From an uncultured Flavobacteriaceae bacterium (GTDB lineage Bacteria; Bacteroidota; Bacteroidia; Flavobacteriales; Flavobacteriaceae), in assembly GCA_947487895.1 (NCBI GenBank), contig CANKYF010000008.1, forward strand, positions 62,001 through 126,000: 64,000 nucleotides of DNA, given 5' to 3'. Every line of letters starts with the position of its first letter. The stretch's first letter is position 1. Made by a program: the position numbers and the translations under genes. Below are positions 46,464-56,167 of the stretch, one piece after another. A model generated the notes under the pieces. That model did no database searches. It was not told where the DNA came from and saw nothing but the letters and a program-made list of their open reading frames with translations.

Positions 46464-48734
46464 ATGATTAAAAGTCTTAATGTCTCAATGTTAAAAACAA
46501 GTAATTTCTTGTTTTTTGTGTCGGTATTTTTGCTTATTTCTTGCAATAGTAAAAAAGAAAAATACGTTCAAGTTAAAAAGGAGAGTGTTTTTATAGCATC
46601 TAAATTAATTCCAGATAATCATTTTTTAGGAGACAAAGCCTGCGCAGAGTGTCATTTAGATGAGGTTGAGCAGTGGACAGGGTCTCATCATGACAAAGCA
46701 ATGCAAATTGCAACAGATACTACTATTTTGGGAAATTTTGATAACACCACTTTCAAAAGTCAGGGAGTAACATCACGTTTTTTTAAGAAAGAAGGTATTT
46801 ATTATGTAAATACGGAAGGACCAGATGGTAAAAACCATGATTATAAAATTGAATATACCTTTGGAATCACACCGCTTCAACAATACATAGTAATGTTCCC
46901 AAATGGGCATTATCAATGTTTAAGAACTGCCTGGGATATTAAAAAGAAGAAGTGGTTTGATTTATATCCAGATTTTAAAGTGGTGCATTCTGAGTGGTTA
47001 CATTGGTCAAGAGGTGGACTAAATTGGAATAACATGTGTGCCGATTGCCATTCTACCAATGTTAGAAAAAACTACAAGAAAGACAATCATAGCTATGATA
47101 CTAAATATGCTATAATAAATGTGAATTGCGAAGCATGTCATGGTCCAGGAAAAAATCATATTGAACAGGTAAAAACGCAAGGAGATAATTATGTAGCTAC
47201 AGATGGTATGTGGATGACTAAAGACACAAAACCTAAAGAACTGGTAGATCAATGTGCCAGATGCCACATGCGTAGAGAGCAATATTCTGGTCATTTTAAT
47301 TTTGAAGGTTCTATGCTAGATCATTATTATCCGCAATTATTAGGTAATAATTTATACCATCCAGATGGACAAATATTAGATGAGGTGTATGTATATGGTT
47401 CTTTTGTGCAGAGTAAAATGTATCAAAATAATGTAACTTGTACAGATTGTCATAATCCGCATACATTAAAATTAAAGTTTGAAGGTAATGCATTGTGTTT
47501 GCAGTGTCATGAGCAGCCTAAATATGATGCACCTTCTCATCATTTTCATGAAGCAGGTTCTGAAGGTGCCAAATGTATTAATTGCCATATGGATGGTAAA
47601 GTTTATATGGGTAATGATTACAGAAGAGATCATAGTTTTAGAATTCCCAGACCAGACCAGAGCTTAAAATATGGAACACCGAACGCCTGTACACAATGTC
47701 ATACAGATAAAGATGATACATGGGCTTGGGAACAGTTTAAAAAGAATTACGGTGAACCAGACTACACGCATTTTTCAGATTTGTTAGCTCCAGGTTTTTC
47801 TGGTGAAACAGATGGGTATCATAAACTGTTAACACTAGCAAAAGATACTATTTACCCTGAAATAGCAAGAGCCACGGCAGTTAGTGTTATGACTAATTAT
47901 TACACAGAAGATGTCATCAATAACATGATACGTTTTTTAAATGATGATTCTGCTATTGTAAGAGGTGCTACTATTGATGCTTTGGGTGATGCTGTTAATA
48001 AAGATTACGCTAATTATTTTATCCCATTATTAAAAGACCCAAAGCGAACGGTTAGAGTAAAGGCATTTTATGCGTTGGGAGCTTTAGATGAGTTACAAAT
48101 TCCTGAAGCGTACCAAGACGCCTACAAAAAAGTAAAAAAAGAGTTTGATATTCATTTAAATGTAACAGCAGATTTTGCAGGCGGACGTGCTAAGCGCGGT
48201 AGTTATTACTTAAAAAAAGGAGATGTAATAAATGCTATAAAATCTTTTGAAAGCGCCTTAGAAATTGATGGTTTAAATAATTTGATAAGAAGTAGTTTAG
48301 CTAATTTATACTACCAAAACGGACAAGCTAAAGAGGCTGAAGCCGCTTTTAAAACCATTATTAATCAAGAACCAGAATTTGCACAAACCTATTATTCTTA
48401 TGCGCTATTATTGGGAGAGCAAAATAGGGTAGAGGAGGCCATCACCCAAATGCAATTGGCGATTAAATACATGCCAGAGAATATTAGATTCTATTATAAT
48501 CTAAGTTTGTTATATGATAAAGTAAACAATCTAAAACAAGCGGAAAAAACGGCTGTTAAAGGATTGAAACTTGCACCACAAAATGGTGATTTATTGTATG
48601 TGTTGGCTTATTTGTATCAAAAAAATAATCAGATAGATAAAGCTGCTAATATTTCACAACAGTTGGTGCAATTGTATCCTAATAATCAACAGTATTTGGC
48701 TTTGTATAATAAGTTAAAGGGAGTCGTTCAGTAA
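46464..48734 (+). CDS. octaheme c-type cytochrome lipoprotein with HEAT-like and TPR repeats
   Basis: Eight CXXCH motifs (CAECH, CADCH, CEACH, CARCH, CTDCH, CLQCH, CINCH, CTQCH); lipobox LLISCNSK; C-terminal TPRs. Confidence 0.92.
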   Translation: MIKSLNVSMLKTSNFLFFVSVFLLISCNSKKEKYVQVKKESVFIASKLIPDNHFLGDKACAECHLDEVEQWTGSHHDKAMQIATDTTILGNFDNTTFKSQGVTSRFFKKEGIYYVNTEGPDGKNHDYKIEYTFGITPLQQYIVMFPNGHYQCLRTAWDIKKKKWFDLYPDFKVVHSEWLHWSRGGLNWNNMCADCHSTNVRKNYKKDNHSYDTKYAIINVNCEACHGPGKNHIEQVKTQGDNYVATDGMWMTKDTKPKELVDQCARCHMRREQYSGHFNFEGSMLDHYYPQLLGNNLYHPDGQILDEVYVYGSFVQSKMYQNNVTCTDCHNPHTLKLKFEGNALCLQCHEQPKYDAPSHHFHEAGSEGAKCINCHMDGKVYMGNDYRRDHSFRIPRPDQSLKYGTPNACTQCHTDKDDTWAWEQFKKNYGEPDYTHFSDLLAPGFSGETDGYHKLLTLAKDTIYPEIARATAVSVMTNYYTEDVINNMIRFLNDDSAIVRGATIDALGDAVNKDYANYFIPLLKDPKRTVRVKAFYALGALDELQIPEAYQDAYKKVKKEFDIHLNVTADFAGGRAKRGSYYLKKGDVINAIKSFESALEIDGLNNLIRSSLANLYYQNGQAKEAEAAFKTIINQEPEFAQTYYSYALLLGEQNRVEEAITQMQLAIKYMPENIRFYYNLSLLYDKVNNLKQAEKTAVKGLKLAPQNGDLLYVLAYLYQKNNQIDKAANISQQLVQLYPNNQQYLALYNKLKGVVQ

Positions 48735-48833
48735 GATTAATTTTTAAGAAATTTATTAATTCGTTTACCAATTTTTTCATTGAAAAATTACCTTGATTAA
48801 GGTATAAATATTAAAAGTGAACCAACTAGAAGG

Positions 48834-49595
48834 TTAGTTATGATTTTTAGCCCTCGTTGTATGCTTTTCTTTTATTTTTACAAAAATTAATTTATGTCTA
48901 CTTTTTTGATTTTCACGTTGTTCAATCTCAAAATTATCAATAGATTTAATAAGTGGTGTGAGTTTTTCAAATCCGTAATTTCTTGAATCAAAGTTGGGGC
49001 GCTTTTTCTGTATTAAACTTCCAATATCACCTAGAAAAGCCCAGCCTTCATCGTCTGATAAATCTTTAATTGAAGATGATATGAGGTTAATTTCTTTCTT
49101 AGTTATTTTATCAATTTCGGGTTCGTTCAATTCTTTTGTCTCGGTTTTTTCCTCAGATTTTTGCTTTAAAATTTCTATATATACGAATTTGTTACAAGCA
49201 ACAATAAAGGGATTTGGAGTCTTTTTTTCTCCAATTCCTATTACGGTCATTCCAGCTTCTCTTAATCTAGTTGCTAAACGAGTAAAATCACTATCACTTG
49301 AAACCAAACAAAACCCTTCTACTTTTCCACTATAAAGAATGTCCATAGCATCAATAATCATTGCTGAGTCAGTTGCATTTTTCCCTGTAGTATATCCATA
49401 TTGTTGAATTGGAGTAATTGCATTTTCTAGAAGTAAATTTTTCCATTTAGTTAACCCAGGTCTAGTCCAATCACCATATATTCTTTTAATTGTTGGGCTA
49501 CCATATTTGGTAATCTCTTCCATCATTTCCTTTACGTTGGCTGATGGGATGTTGTCACCGTCTATTAAAACAGCAATATTTATATTTTCAGTCAT
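48834..49595 (-). CDS. NYN domain (LabA/DUF88) protein with LOTUS/OST-HTH-like C-terminus
   Basis: NIAVLIDGDNIPSANVKEMMEEI, GKNATDSAMIIDAMDILYSGKVEGFCLVSSDSDFTRLATRLREAGMTVIGIGE; SSIKDLSDDEGWAFLGDIGSLIQKKRPNFDSRNYGFEKL. Confidence 0.9.
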   Translation of the reverse strand: MTENINIAVLIDGDNIPSANVKEMMEEITKYGSPTIKRIYGDWTRPGLTKWKNLLLENAITPIQQYGYTTGKNATDSAMIIDAMDILYSGKVEGFCLVSSDSDFTRLATRLREAGMTVIGIGEKKTPNPFIVACNKFVYIEILKQKSEEKTETKELNEPEIDKITKKEINLISSSIKDLSDDEGWAFLGDIGSLIQKKRPNFDSRNYGFEKLTPLIKSIDNFEIEQRENQKSRHKLIFVKIKEKHTTRAKNHN

Positions 49596-49741
49596 TAATT
49601 TTTAGTTCTGTTATTGTATATAACGGTTAGATAAGAACAATTGTGTTTATCCTTATTGTAGTATTCTTTATAAAAATAACAAATATTCTTACGTGTTTAG
49701 TAGAAATACAAATTAGATAATAAAGCAAGGAGTAAATAATG

Positions 49742-49825
49742 TGCACACGAGAAGATTCGAACTTCCACGTCCTTACGGACACTGCCCCCTCAAGGCAGCG
49801 CGTCTACCAATTCCGCCACGTGTGC
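49742..49825 (-). tRNA. tRNA-Leu (anticodon GAG)
   Basis: GCACACG...CGTGTGC acceptor, anticodon arm CTGCC-TTGAGGG-GGCAG, variable arm GTCCGTAAGGAC, TTCGAAT T-loop; CCA not encoded. Confidence 0.95.
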
Positions 49826-50050
49826 AATTAAGTGGTTTTATGTAGAGCGCAAATATATAAATAACTACATTAATCATGCTTTAAATCACGAATACAATTT
49901 TTAATATTATTTTTAATTATTTCGATGAAATACATGCTTTTGCGATGTGATCGAACATTTATTCTACCCAAAAGAACATTTGTACTGCTAAATTATTAGT
50001 GTAAATTCTAGTTTTGGGCGTACAATTGTATTAAACTAAAACTAAAACTG

Positions 50051-52792
50051 ATGTTAATGAAAAAGAATTTCTTTTTAGCCATAGTATTTTTAATAAGCTT
50101 TAATGCTTTTGCAAAAGATATCTATGTTGCAAAAAATGGGGATGACAGTAATCCAGGAACTATGGAGAGTCCCTATTTAACAATTTCGATGGCGGCAAGT
50201 GTTGCAGAAGCCGGAGATGTTGTTTACATAAGGGAGGGTACTTATGAAGAAACCCTAACGCCCGCTAATTCAGGAACCGCTGGTAATCCAATTATCTTTC
50301 AATCGTATCCGGGAGAAAAAGTAATTATTTCTGCTATGGAAGCTTTATCTGGATGGACACAAGATAGCGGCTCCATTTATAAAACTACTATAACATTTAA
50401 TTCTTTAGGACAAGAGAATTTTGTGGTGAATGATCAAACACCTTTAAATCTAGCAAGGTGGCCTAATAAAACAACAGATGATCCTTTTATTCTTAATTCT
50501 ATAAGAAACACAGGAGGAAGTGGAGAAGACGTTATTAATGGAGCTTATTTAACAGAGTCTACCATTCCTGGAATAGATTGGACAGGTGGAGCTCTTTGGT
50601 TTTATGGAGACAGACCAGGATCTGGTTGGACAGCTTGGAAACGATCTATTACGAGCAGTTCATCTGGAAGAGTAAATTTTAATTTTACAACAGGAGGTTC
50701 AGAAGTATGGGTAAGAACAGCACACCCGCCTGCTGATTTAGGCGATTTCTTTCTAGAAGGTGTAAAAGCAGCTTTAGATTATGAAAATGAGTGGTATTAT
50801 GATAATCCTACAAAAACACTTTTTGTACAATTACCAGGTGGAGGCGCTCCTGAAGATGGTAAAGTACATATGAGAAGACGATTAGAAACCATTAATTTAA
50901 AGGACAAAAAATATATTGAGATTAGAAACCTTGCTGTTTATGGTGGAAATATTAACATGGAAGACAGCTCTACCTGGCAAGTAAATGGAAATAATAGAAC
51001 CACTAATAATATAATTTATGGTGTATCTGCTTTTTATGGTAACCATACCCAAGGGGTTGTTAACGGAGCAAGAACAGGAAAAGCAGCTATAAAGCTTCAA
51101 GGGTCTAATAACACCATAGAAAAGTGTGAAATAGCATTTAATTCTGGAGCCGGAATAGATGCTAGAGGAAATAACCAAATAATCACGAATAATTACATTC
51201 ATGATTTTGATTTTTTAGCATGTTATGACGGACCACTAGTAGTTAGAGGTATAAATAATAGTTTAGTAAGTAACAATACTATTTTTAACGGAGGTAGAGA
51301 TGCCATTCAATACTTTGGGGAGACTAATGATATATCGTTTAATGATGTGTCAAAAAGTAATAGATTAGCTGATGATTGTGGTTTATTCTACACAGTGGGA
51401 CCTAGAACTACTGTTACAGAAATTCATCATAACTGGTTTCATGATACAGATTCTCCAGGTACAAAATCTAAGGCAGCAGGTATTTATTTAGATAATGATG
51501 CGACAAATTATTTGGTACACCATAATGTGGTTTGGAACACAGAATGGTCTAATATTCAAATCAACTGGAATGGAGAAGATATCAATATTTATAATAATAC
51601 ACTTTGGAATGGATCTAAAGTGATGGATGCTTGGCATTTAGCAGGTACGCAATTTTCAAATGTGAATGTTTGGAATAACTTAGGTAGTGATGATAACTGG
51701 GAACCGCAATCAGATAAACAAAACAATTTAGTAGTAACATCTGATGTTTTTGCAAATGCTACAGATGGTAATTTTAATTTGGTGTCTGGTGCTTCTCCAA
51801 TAGATCAGGGTAGAGAAATAGCTGGTGTAACAGATGGTTTTATGGGTGCTAATCCAGATATAGGTGCCTATGAAAATGGCGGTGATAATTGGACCGCAGG
51901 TATAGATTGGATACCATTATACGGACCAACAGGCCAGGGATGTTATGGTTTGCCTGGTGAAAATTGTGTGGCTTTTGATCCAGATGATGATGATAATGAT
52001 GGTGTAGATAATGCTGATGATTTATGTCCAGATACACCTTTAGGGTCTACTGTAAACACAGATGGTTGTGAAATCTTTATAATATCTGCAGACAATTTTA
52101 GAGTTAAAGCTATAGGAGAGTCTTGTAAGGCTAGTGATGATGGTGCTATATCAATAATATCAAATGAAACATCACTTCAGTTTAAGGCAACGATTCAAGA
52201 AACTAGTGCTGAAATAGATTTTACTTCAGAAGCTACATTTACAGATTTATCAGCAGGAGATTATACAGTTTGTATCACCACAACAGAAGATGCAGATTAT
52301 GAACAATGTTTCTTTTTAACTGTTGTAGAACCAGAAGATTTATCAGTAATTTCTAAAGTTGATAATTCTAAAAGTCAAATTACTTTAAACTTAAATGGAG
52401 GAAGTAATTACAGTATAGAATTAAATGGAGATGTAATAACTACTAAAGAAAGTGAAGTAACACTTAATTTAACCAATGGCCTAAACAGTTTATCTGTAAA
52501 AGCAGATAAGGACTGTCAAGGAACATATGAAGAGATGATAACGGTTTTTGAAGATGTTACTATTTTTCCTAATTCAGTAAAAGATCAGTTTACAGTTGCT
52601 TTTCCTAATAAAGTAGAAGATGTCATCAATCTCCAAGTAGTTTCAGCTACAGGCAAAATAGTTATTAATACAAATCAAGAAACGAACAATCAAAGAATAT
52701 TAGTAAATACACAACACCTTAGCCCAGGTATGTATTTTGTTAGAATAAGTGGCTCAAATTTAAATTCACAAACTAAAATTATTAAAAAATGA
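50051..52792 (+). CDS. secreted right-handed parallel beta-helix protein with TSP3 segment and T9SS type A C-terminal domain
   Basis: KDIYVAKNGDDSNPGTMESPYLTISMAASVAEAGDVVYIREGTYEET; NNTIEKCEIAFNSGAGI beta-helix; DPDDDDNDGVDNADDLCPDTP; C-term IFPNSVKDQFTVAF...LSPGMYFVRISG. Confidence 0.88.
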   Translation: MLMKKNFFLAIVFLISFNAFAKDIYVAKNGDDSNPGTMESPYLTISMAASVAEAGDVVYIREGTYEETLTPANSGTAGNPIIFQSYPGEKVIISAMEALSGWTQDSGSIYKTTITFNSLGQENFVVNDQTPLNLARWPNKTTDDPFILNSIRNTGGSGEDVINGAYLTESTIPGIDWTGGALWFYGDRPGSGWTAWKRSITSSSSGRVNFNFTTGGSEVWVRTAHPPADLGDFFLEGVKAALDYENEWYYDNPTKTLFVQLPGGGAPEDGKVHMRRRLETINLKDKKYIEIRNLAVYGGNINMEDSSTWQVNGNNRTTNNIIYGVSAFYGNHTQGVVNGARTGKAAIKLQGSNNTIEKCEIAFNSGAGIDARGNNQIITNNYIHDFDFLACYDGPLVVRGINNSLVSNNTIFNGGRDAIQYFGETNDISFNDVSKSNRLADDCGLFYTVGPRTTVTEIHHNWFHDTDSPGTKSKAAGIYLDNDATNYLVHHNVVWNTEWSNIQINWNGEDINIYNNTLWNGSKVMDAWHLAGTQFSNVNVWNNLGSDDNWEPQSDKQNNLVVTSDVFANATDGNFNLVSGASPIDQGREIAGVTDGFMGANPDIGAYENGGDNWTAGIDWIPLYGPTGQGCYGLPGENCVAFDPDDDDNDGVDNADDLCPDTPLGSTVNTDGCEIFIISADNFRVKAIGESCKASDDGAISIISNETSLQFKATIQETSAEIDFTSEATFTDLSAGDYTVCITTTEDADYEQCFFLTVVEPEDLSVISKVDNSKSQITLNLNGGSNYSIELNGDVITTKESEVTLNLTNGLNSLSVKADKDCQGTYEEMITVFEDVTIFPNSVKDQFTVAFPNKVEDVINLQVVSATGKIVINTNQETNNQRILVNTQHLSPGMYFVRISGSNLNSQTKIIKK

Positions 52793-53499
52793 TACTAAGT
52801 AAATATATTAAAGGAAGTCTTTTAGTGGTTGCATTTGCACTTTTTAGCTGTGGCGGAAGTGGAGGAGGAGGTGATGATGATGGTTCAGGAACTATTTTAC
52901 CTCCAGAAGCGGCAGTATTAACATTTCCAAATAAAGATGAAGAATGTAACCAAGGAACCATACTTTCTTCTTCTGAAAGTCGTGTAACGTTTGAATGGGA
53001 ATCTTCAGCAAATACTAATAGTTATACAGTTGTTTTAAAGAATTTAGATACTAATGAGGAGTCGGAAACAGGAGTAAATAGCAATTTGGCTTCTATAACT
53101 ATTAAAAGAAATACAGCGTATTCATGGCATGTTATTTCAAAATCTAATAAAACCACAACAATTGCAACTAGTGAAACTTGGAAGTTTTATAATGCAGGAG
53201 AAGGTGTAGAAAATTATGCGCCATTTCCAGCAGATTTAGTAGCTCCTAGTATGGGGGCTGAAGTAGCTTCACCAGTTACATTAAGTTGGAGTGGGAGTGA
53301 TGTTGATAATGATATTACTTCTTATGAAGTTTATTTAGACACTGCTAATCCGCCTACTAACGTTCAAGAAACCACATCCAATACAACTATAGAGAATATT
53401 GCTTTAGATGCAGATACGGTTTATTATTGGAGAGTTAAAACTACCGATGAAAGCGGTTCAAATTCATTATCACCTGTATTTGAATTTAGAACTGAATAA
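52789..53499 (+). CDS. lipoprotein with Fn3-like domains
   Basis: Lipobox LFSCGGSGGGG; TVLSWSGSDVDNDITSYEVYLDT...VYYWRVKTTDESG; ATGA overlap with upstream gene. Confidence 0.8.
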   Translation: MILSKYIKGSLLVVAFALFSCGGSGGGGDDDGSGTILPPEAAVLTFPNKDEECNQGTILSSSESRVTFEWESSANTNSYTVVLKNLDTNEESETGVNSNLASITIKRNTAYSWHVISKSNKTTTIATSETWKFYNAGEGVENYAPFPADLVAPSMGAEVASPVTLSWSGSDVDNDITSYEVYLDTANPPTNVQETTSNTTIENIALDADTVYYWRVKTTDESGSNSLSPVFEFRTE

Positions 53500-53526
53500 G
53501 GTAGTCTTATTTAATTTTGTGTTGTC

Positions 53527-53557
53527 AAAAAACCAGAGTCAAAGACTCTGGTTTTTT
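53527..53557 (+). terminator. rho-independent terminator
   Basis: AAAAACCAGAGTC-aaa-GACTCTGGTTTTTT. Confidence 0.85.
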
Positions 53558-53596
53558 CAATTGTTGTCTGTATAATTTTATTTTAAAAACTTAAAA

Positions 53597-54454
53597 ATGA
53601 AGCATGTTGTAATTATTGTTATCATTATTTGTGTGCAAGGTGCCTTTGCTCAAGATTTAACCATTCCTCCTAAAAACTATGTAGATTCTGTAAAAATTGA
53701 AAACGCAGCAAAGCGAAAAACTATAAAATTTCCGTTATCAGATCAGAGTAATTCTAAAAATTGGAAATTGCTTAAGAAGTTTTCGGATGAATTTGATACT
53801 GAAAAATTAAATAAATCTAAATGGTACCCTAATAATCCAAAATGGAAAGGAAGGCAGCCAACATACTTTCATGGTTCTAATGTAAGTCTAGAAAATGATG
53901 AATTGGTGATAAGGGTAAATAAACATGGAAAAGAAACATTACCAGATGGTTATACACATTCAACTGGGTTTATAAAAAGTAAAAAGAAATTTTTATATGG
54001 CTATTTTGAAGCAGAAGTTAAATTAATGGATGCCCCTTGGGTCTCTGGGTTTTGGATGACCAATGTTTCAAAAGATTGGTGGACAGAGATTGATATATGT
54101 GAAAATGCCCCTGGATTGTACTACAACCGACATGATTTAAATTCTAATATTCATGTATTTAGAGCTCCTAAAGATAAAGGTGATGTGAAAAAACATTTTT
54201 CAAGAACAAAAAAATATTATTTCCCATTAGAGTTACAAGCCAATTATCATGTTTGGGGATTAGAATGGACGCCAGAATATATAAGATTTTATATTGATGG
54301 TATGTTATTTAGAGAAGCCAAAAATACACACTGGCACCAACCTTTAGAAGTTAATTTTAATTGCGAATCCAATAAGTGGTTTGGAGCTTTACCTGATGAT
54401 AATAGATTAGATGGCGAATATCATGTGAAATACTTTAGGGTATGGGAACAATAG
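53597..54454 (+). CDS. glycoside hydrolase family 16
   Basis: KKFSDEFDTEKLNKSKW; catalytic ExDxxE as WTEIDICENAP; HVWGLEWTPEYIRFYIDG. Confidence 0.92.
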   Translation: MKHVVIIVIIICVQGAFAQDLTIPPKNYVDSVKIENAAKRKTIKFPLSDQSNSKNWKLLKKFSDEFDTEKLNKSKWYPNNPKWKGRQPTYFHGSNVSLENDELVIRVNKHGKETLPDGYTHSTGFIKSKKKFLYGYFEAEVKLMDAPWVSGFWMTNVSKDWWTEIDICENAPGLYYNRHDLNSNIHVFRAPKDKGDVKKHFSRTKKYYFPLELQANYHVWGLEWTPEYIRFYIDGMLFREAKNTHWHQPLEVNFNCESNKWFGALPDDNRLDGEYHVKYFRVWEQ

Positions 54455-54456
54455 TT

Positions 54457-54573
54457 TGTCATTCTGAGGGAGGAACGACCGTAAGAATCTGTTAAATCTT
54501 TAGAACTTTCTTGTTTAGTTCATACATATCCAAACAAATAGATTGTTACGTCACTGCGTTCCTCACAATGACG
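54457..54573. repeat. MITE/REP-like intergenic palindromic element
   Basis: Imperfect terminal inverted repeats TGTCATTCTGAGGGAGGAACG (54457-54477) and CGTCACTGCGTTCCTCACAATGACG (54549-54573); partial additional arm TTCAGAATGATGAC near 54625-54638. Confidence 0.6.
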
Positions 54574-54648
54574 TATTTACTGTTGCGTCACTAATTAAGA
54601 TTTTTTGTGAAATTCTGAAATAAGTTCAGAATGATGACAAAACTTCAA

Positions 54649-55761
54649 TTAACTTTTCAACATTTTATAAATCTCTGCACCAGCTGCCAAAAATGCACCG
54701 GTACCATAAACTTCTGTTTTGTCTGACCAAGCTTTCCCTGGAGCAGCTCCAATAGGTTGTACATAACCTAACATGCCATCTTTTGTAATATGGCTACATA
54801 AGCTATTCCAAGCCCGTTCAACATGAGGTAGATAAGTAGCTTTGTCCAACAATCCATTATTAATACCCCAAGCTAATCCAAAAGTGAAGAAGGAAGTGCC
54901 ACTAGTTTCTGGAGTAGGATAAACATCCTGACTTAATAAACTCATAGACCAATGTCCAGCAGGAGTTTGAATTTTAATTAATTTTTCAGCCATTTTTAGA
55001 TAAATGTCTTTAAAGTATTTGTACTCCTTAGAATCTGATTTATACTCATCTAATAAAAGTGCTAAACCTCCAAAAACCCAACCATTTCCTCTAGACCAAA
55101 ATATTTTTCTACCATGTGCTAATTTGCCAATATAGCTATTGTCTCTATAAAATAGATTTTCATCAAAATCGTATAAATGTTGTTTGGTGGCTTCATATTC
55201 TTTCATCATCCAATCAGAATATTTTTTATCGCCTGTAACGTTTGAGAGTTTTGCAGCAACGGGAGGTGCCATAAATAGGGCGTCACACCAAGTCCAACGT
55301 TCCAAATGTTTATAATTATCTAGTGTAATGGGTTGTTTACTTGGGTTTTCTAATATGTAATCAAAACTATTTATGGTTTTTTGAATCATATTGGAGTCGT
55401 CATACTTCCTGTATAATTCAATATACATTTGCCCTACAGCATGATCATCAGCATGATAAGGTCTTCTATAAAGTTTCCAGTTTTGTTCTTCACCAATAGA
55501 TTTTAACCACTTCCAATATTTGCTACTTTTTACAGTTTCAGCATGTTTTACCATACCAACATATAAAGCAGCGTTGGTCCAATCTGCTATATGATGTGGT
55601 TTTTTTCTTCCGCTAAAAGTGTCTCTAAAATGTTCAATTTGCCAATCTGCAACACGCTTCATTTCTTTTTTTACATTAGAAGGTTTTAATGATTGTCCGA
55701 AGAAAATAGAAACTGCGAATAAAGTAAGTACAAATGATAAACAATACTTAATAGATTTCAT
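54649..55761 (-). CDS. glycoside hydrolase family 88/105-like (unsaturated uronyl hydrolase)
   Basis: DWTNAALYVGM, RPYHADDHAVGQMYIELY, WTWCDALFMAPP, FWSRGNGWVFGGLA; signal peptide. Confidence 0.9.
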   Translation of the reverse strand: MKSIKYCLSFVLTLFAVSIFFGQSLKPSNVKKEMKRVADWQIEHFRDTFSGRKKPHHIADWTNAALYVGMVKHAETVKSSKYWKWLKSIGEEQNWKLYRRPYHADDHAVGQMYIELYRKYDDSNMIQKTINSFDYILENPSKQPITLDNYKHLERWTWCDALFMAPPVAAKLSNVTGDKKYSDWMMKEYEATKQHLYDFDENLFYRDNSYIGKLAHGRKIFWSRGNGWVFGGLALLLDEYKSDSKEYKYFKDIYLKMAEKLIKIQTPAGHWSMSLLSQDVYPTPETSGTSFFTFGLAWGINNGLLDKATYLPHVERAWNSLCSHITKDGMLGYVQPIGAAPGKAWSDKTEVYGTGAFLAAGAEIYKMLKS

Positions 55762-56167
55762 GTGGAAATATTATGTTTTAATTTAGCTAATATATAAAAA
55801 AAAACAATCGATTGTATTTTATATTTATACTCATTAATAATGAAATTTTACTATTAGTTTTCACTCAAAATATTTGTGAAAATTAACTATTAATAAGAGG
55901 AAAATAATAGTCTTTTTATCAAATAGGTGTTTTTTAGTCAAAAGTAAGGACGTATAGATTTAAATTAGTTTGTTTATATATTGTTTTTTAACTCGTTATG
56001 TGTTTTTTTGTCTTTTATTTTATGAATGTATTAATTACAGCCTTAAAAAATTACCCTATGATTATAGAGTAATAAAATTGATTAATTGTATTAATAAAAA
56101 CATTTGTGATACTGTATTTTTTGAAATAAATTGATTTTTACAAACCAAAACTAACTATTAAGTAATT

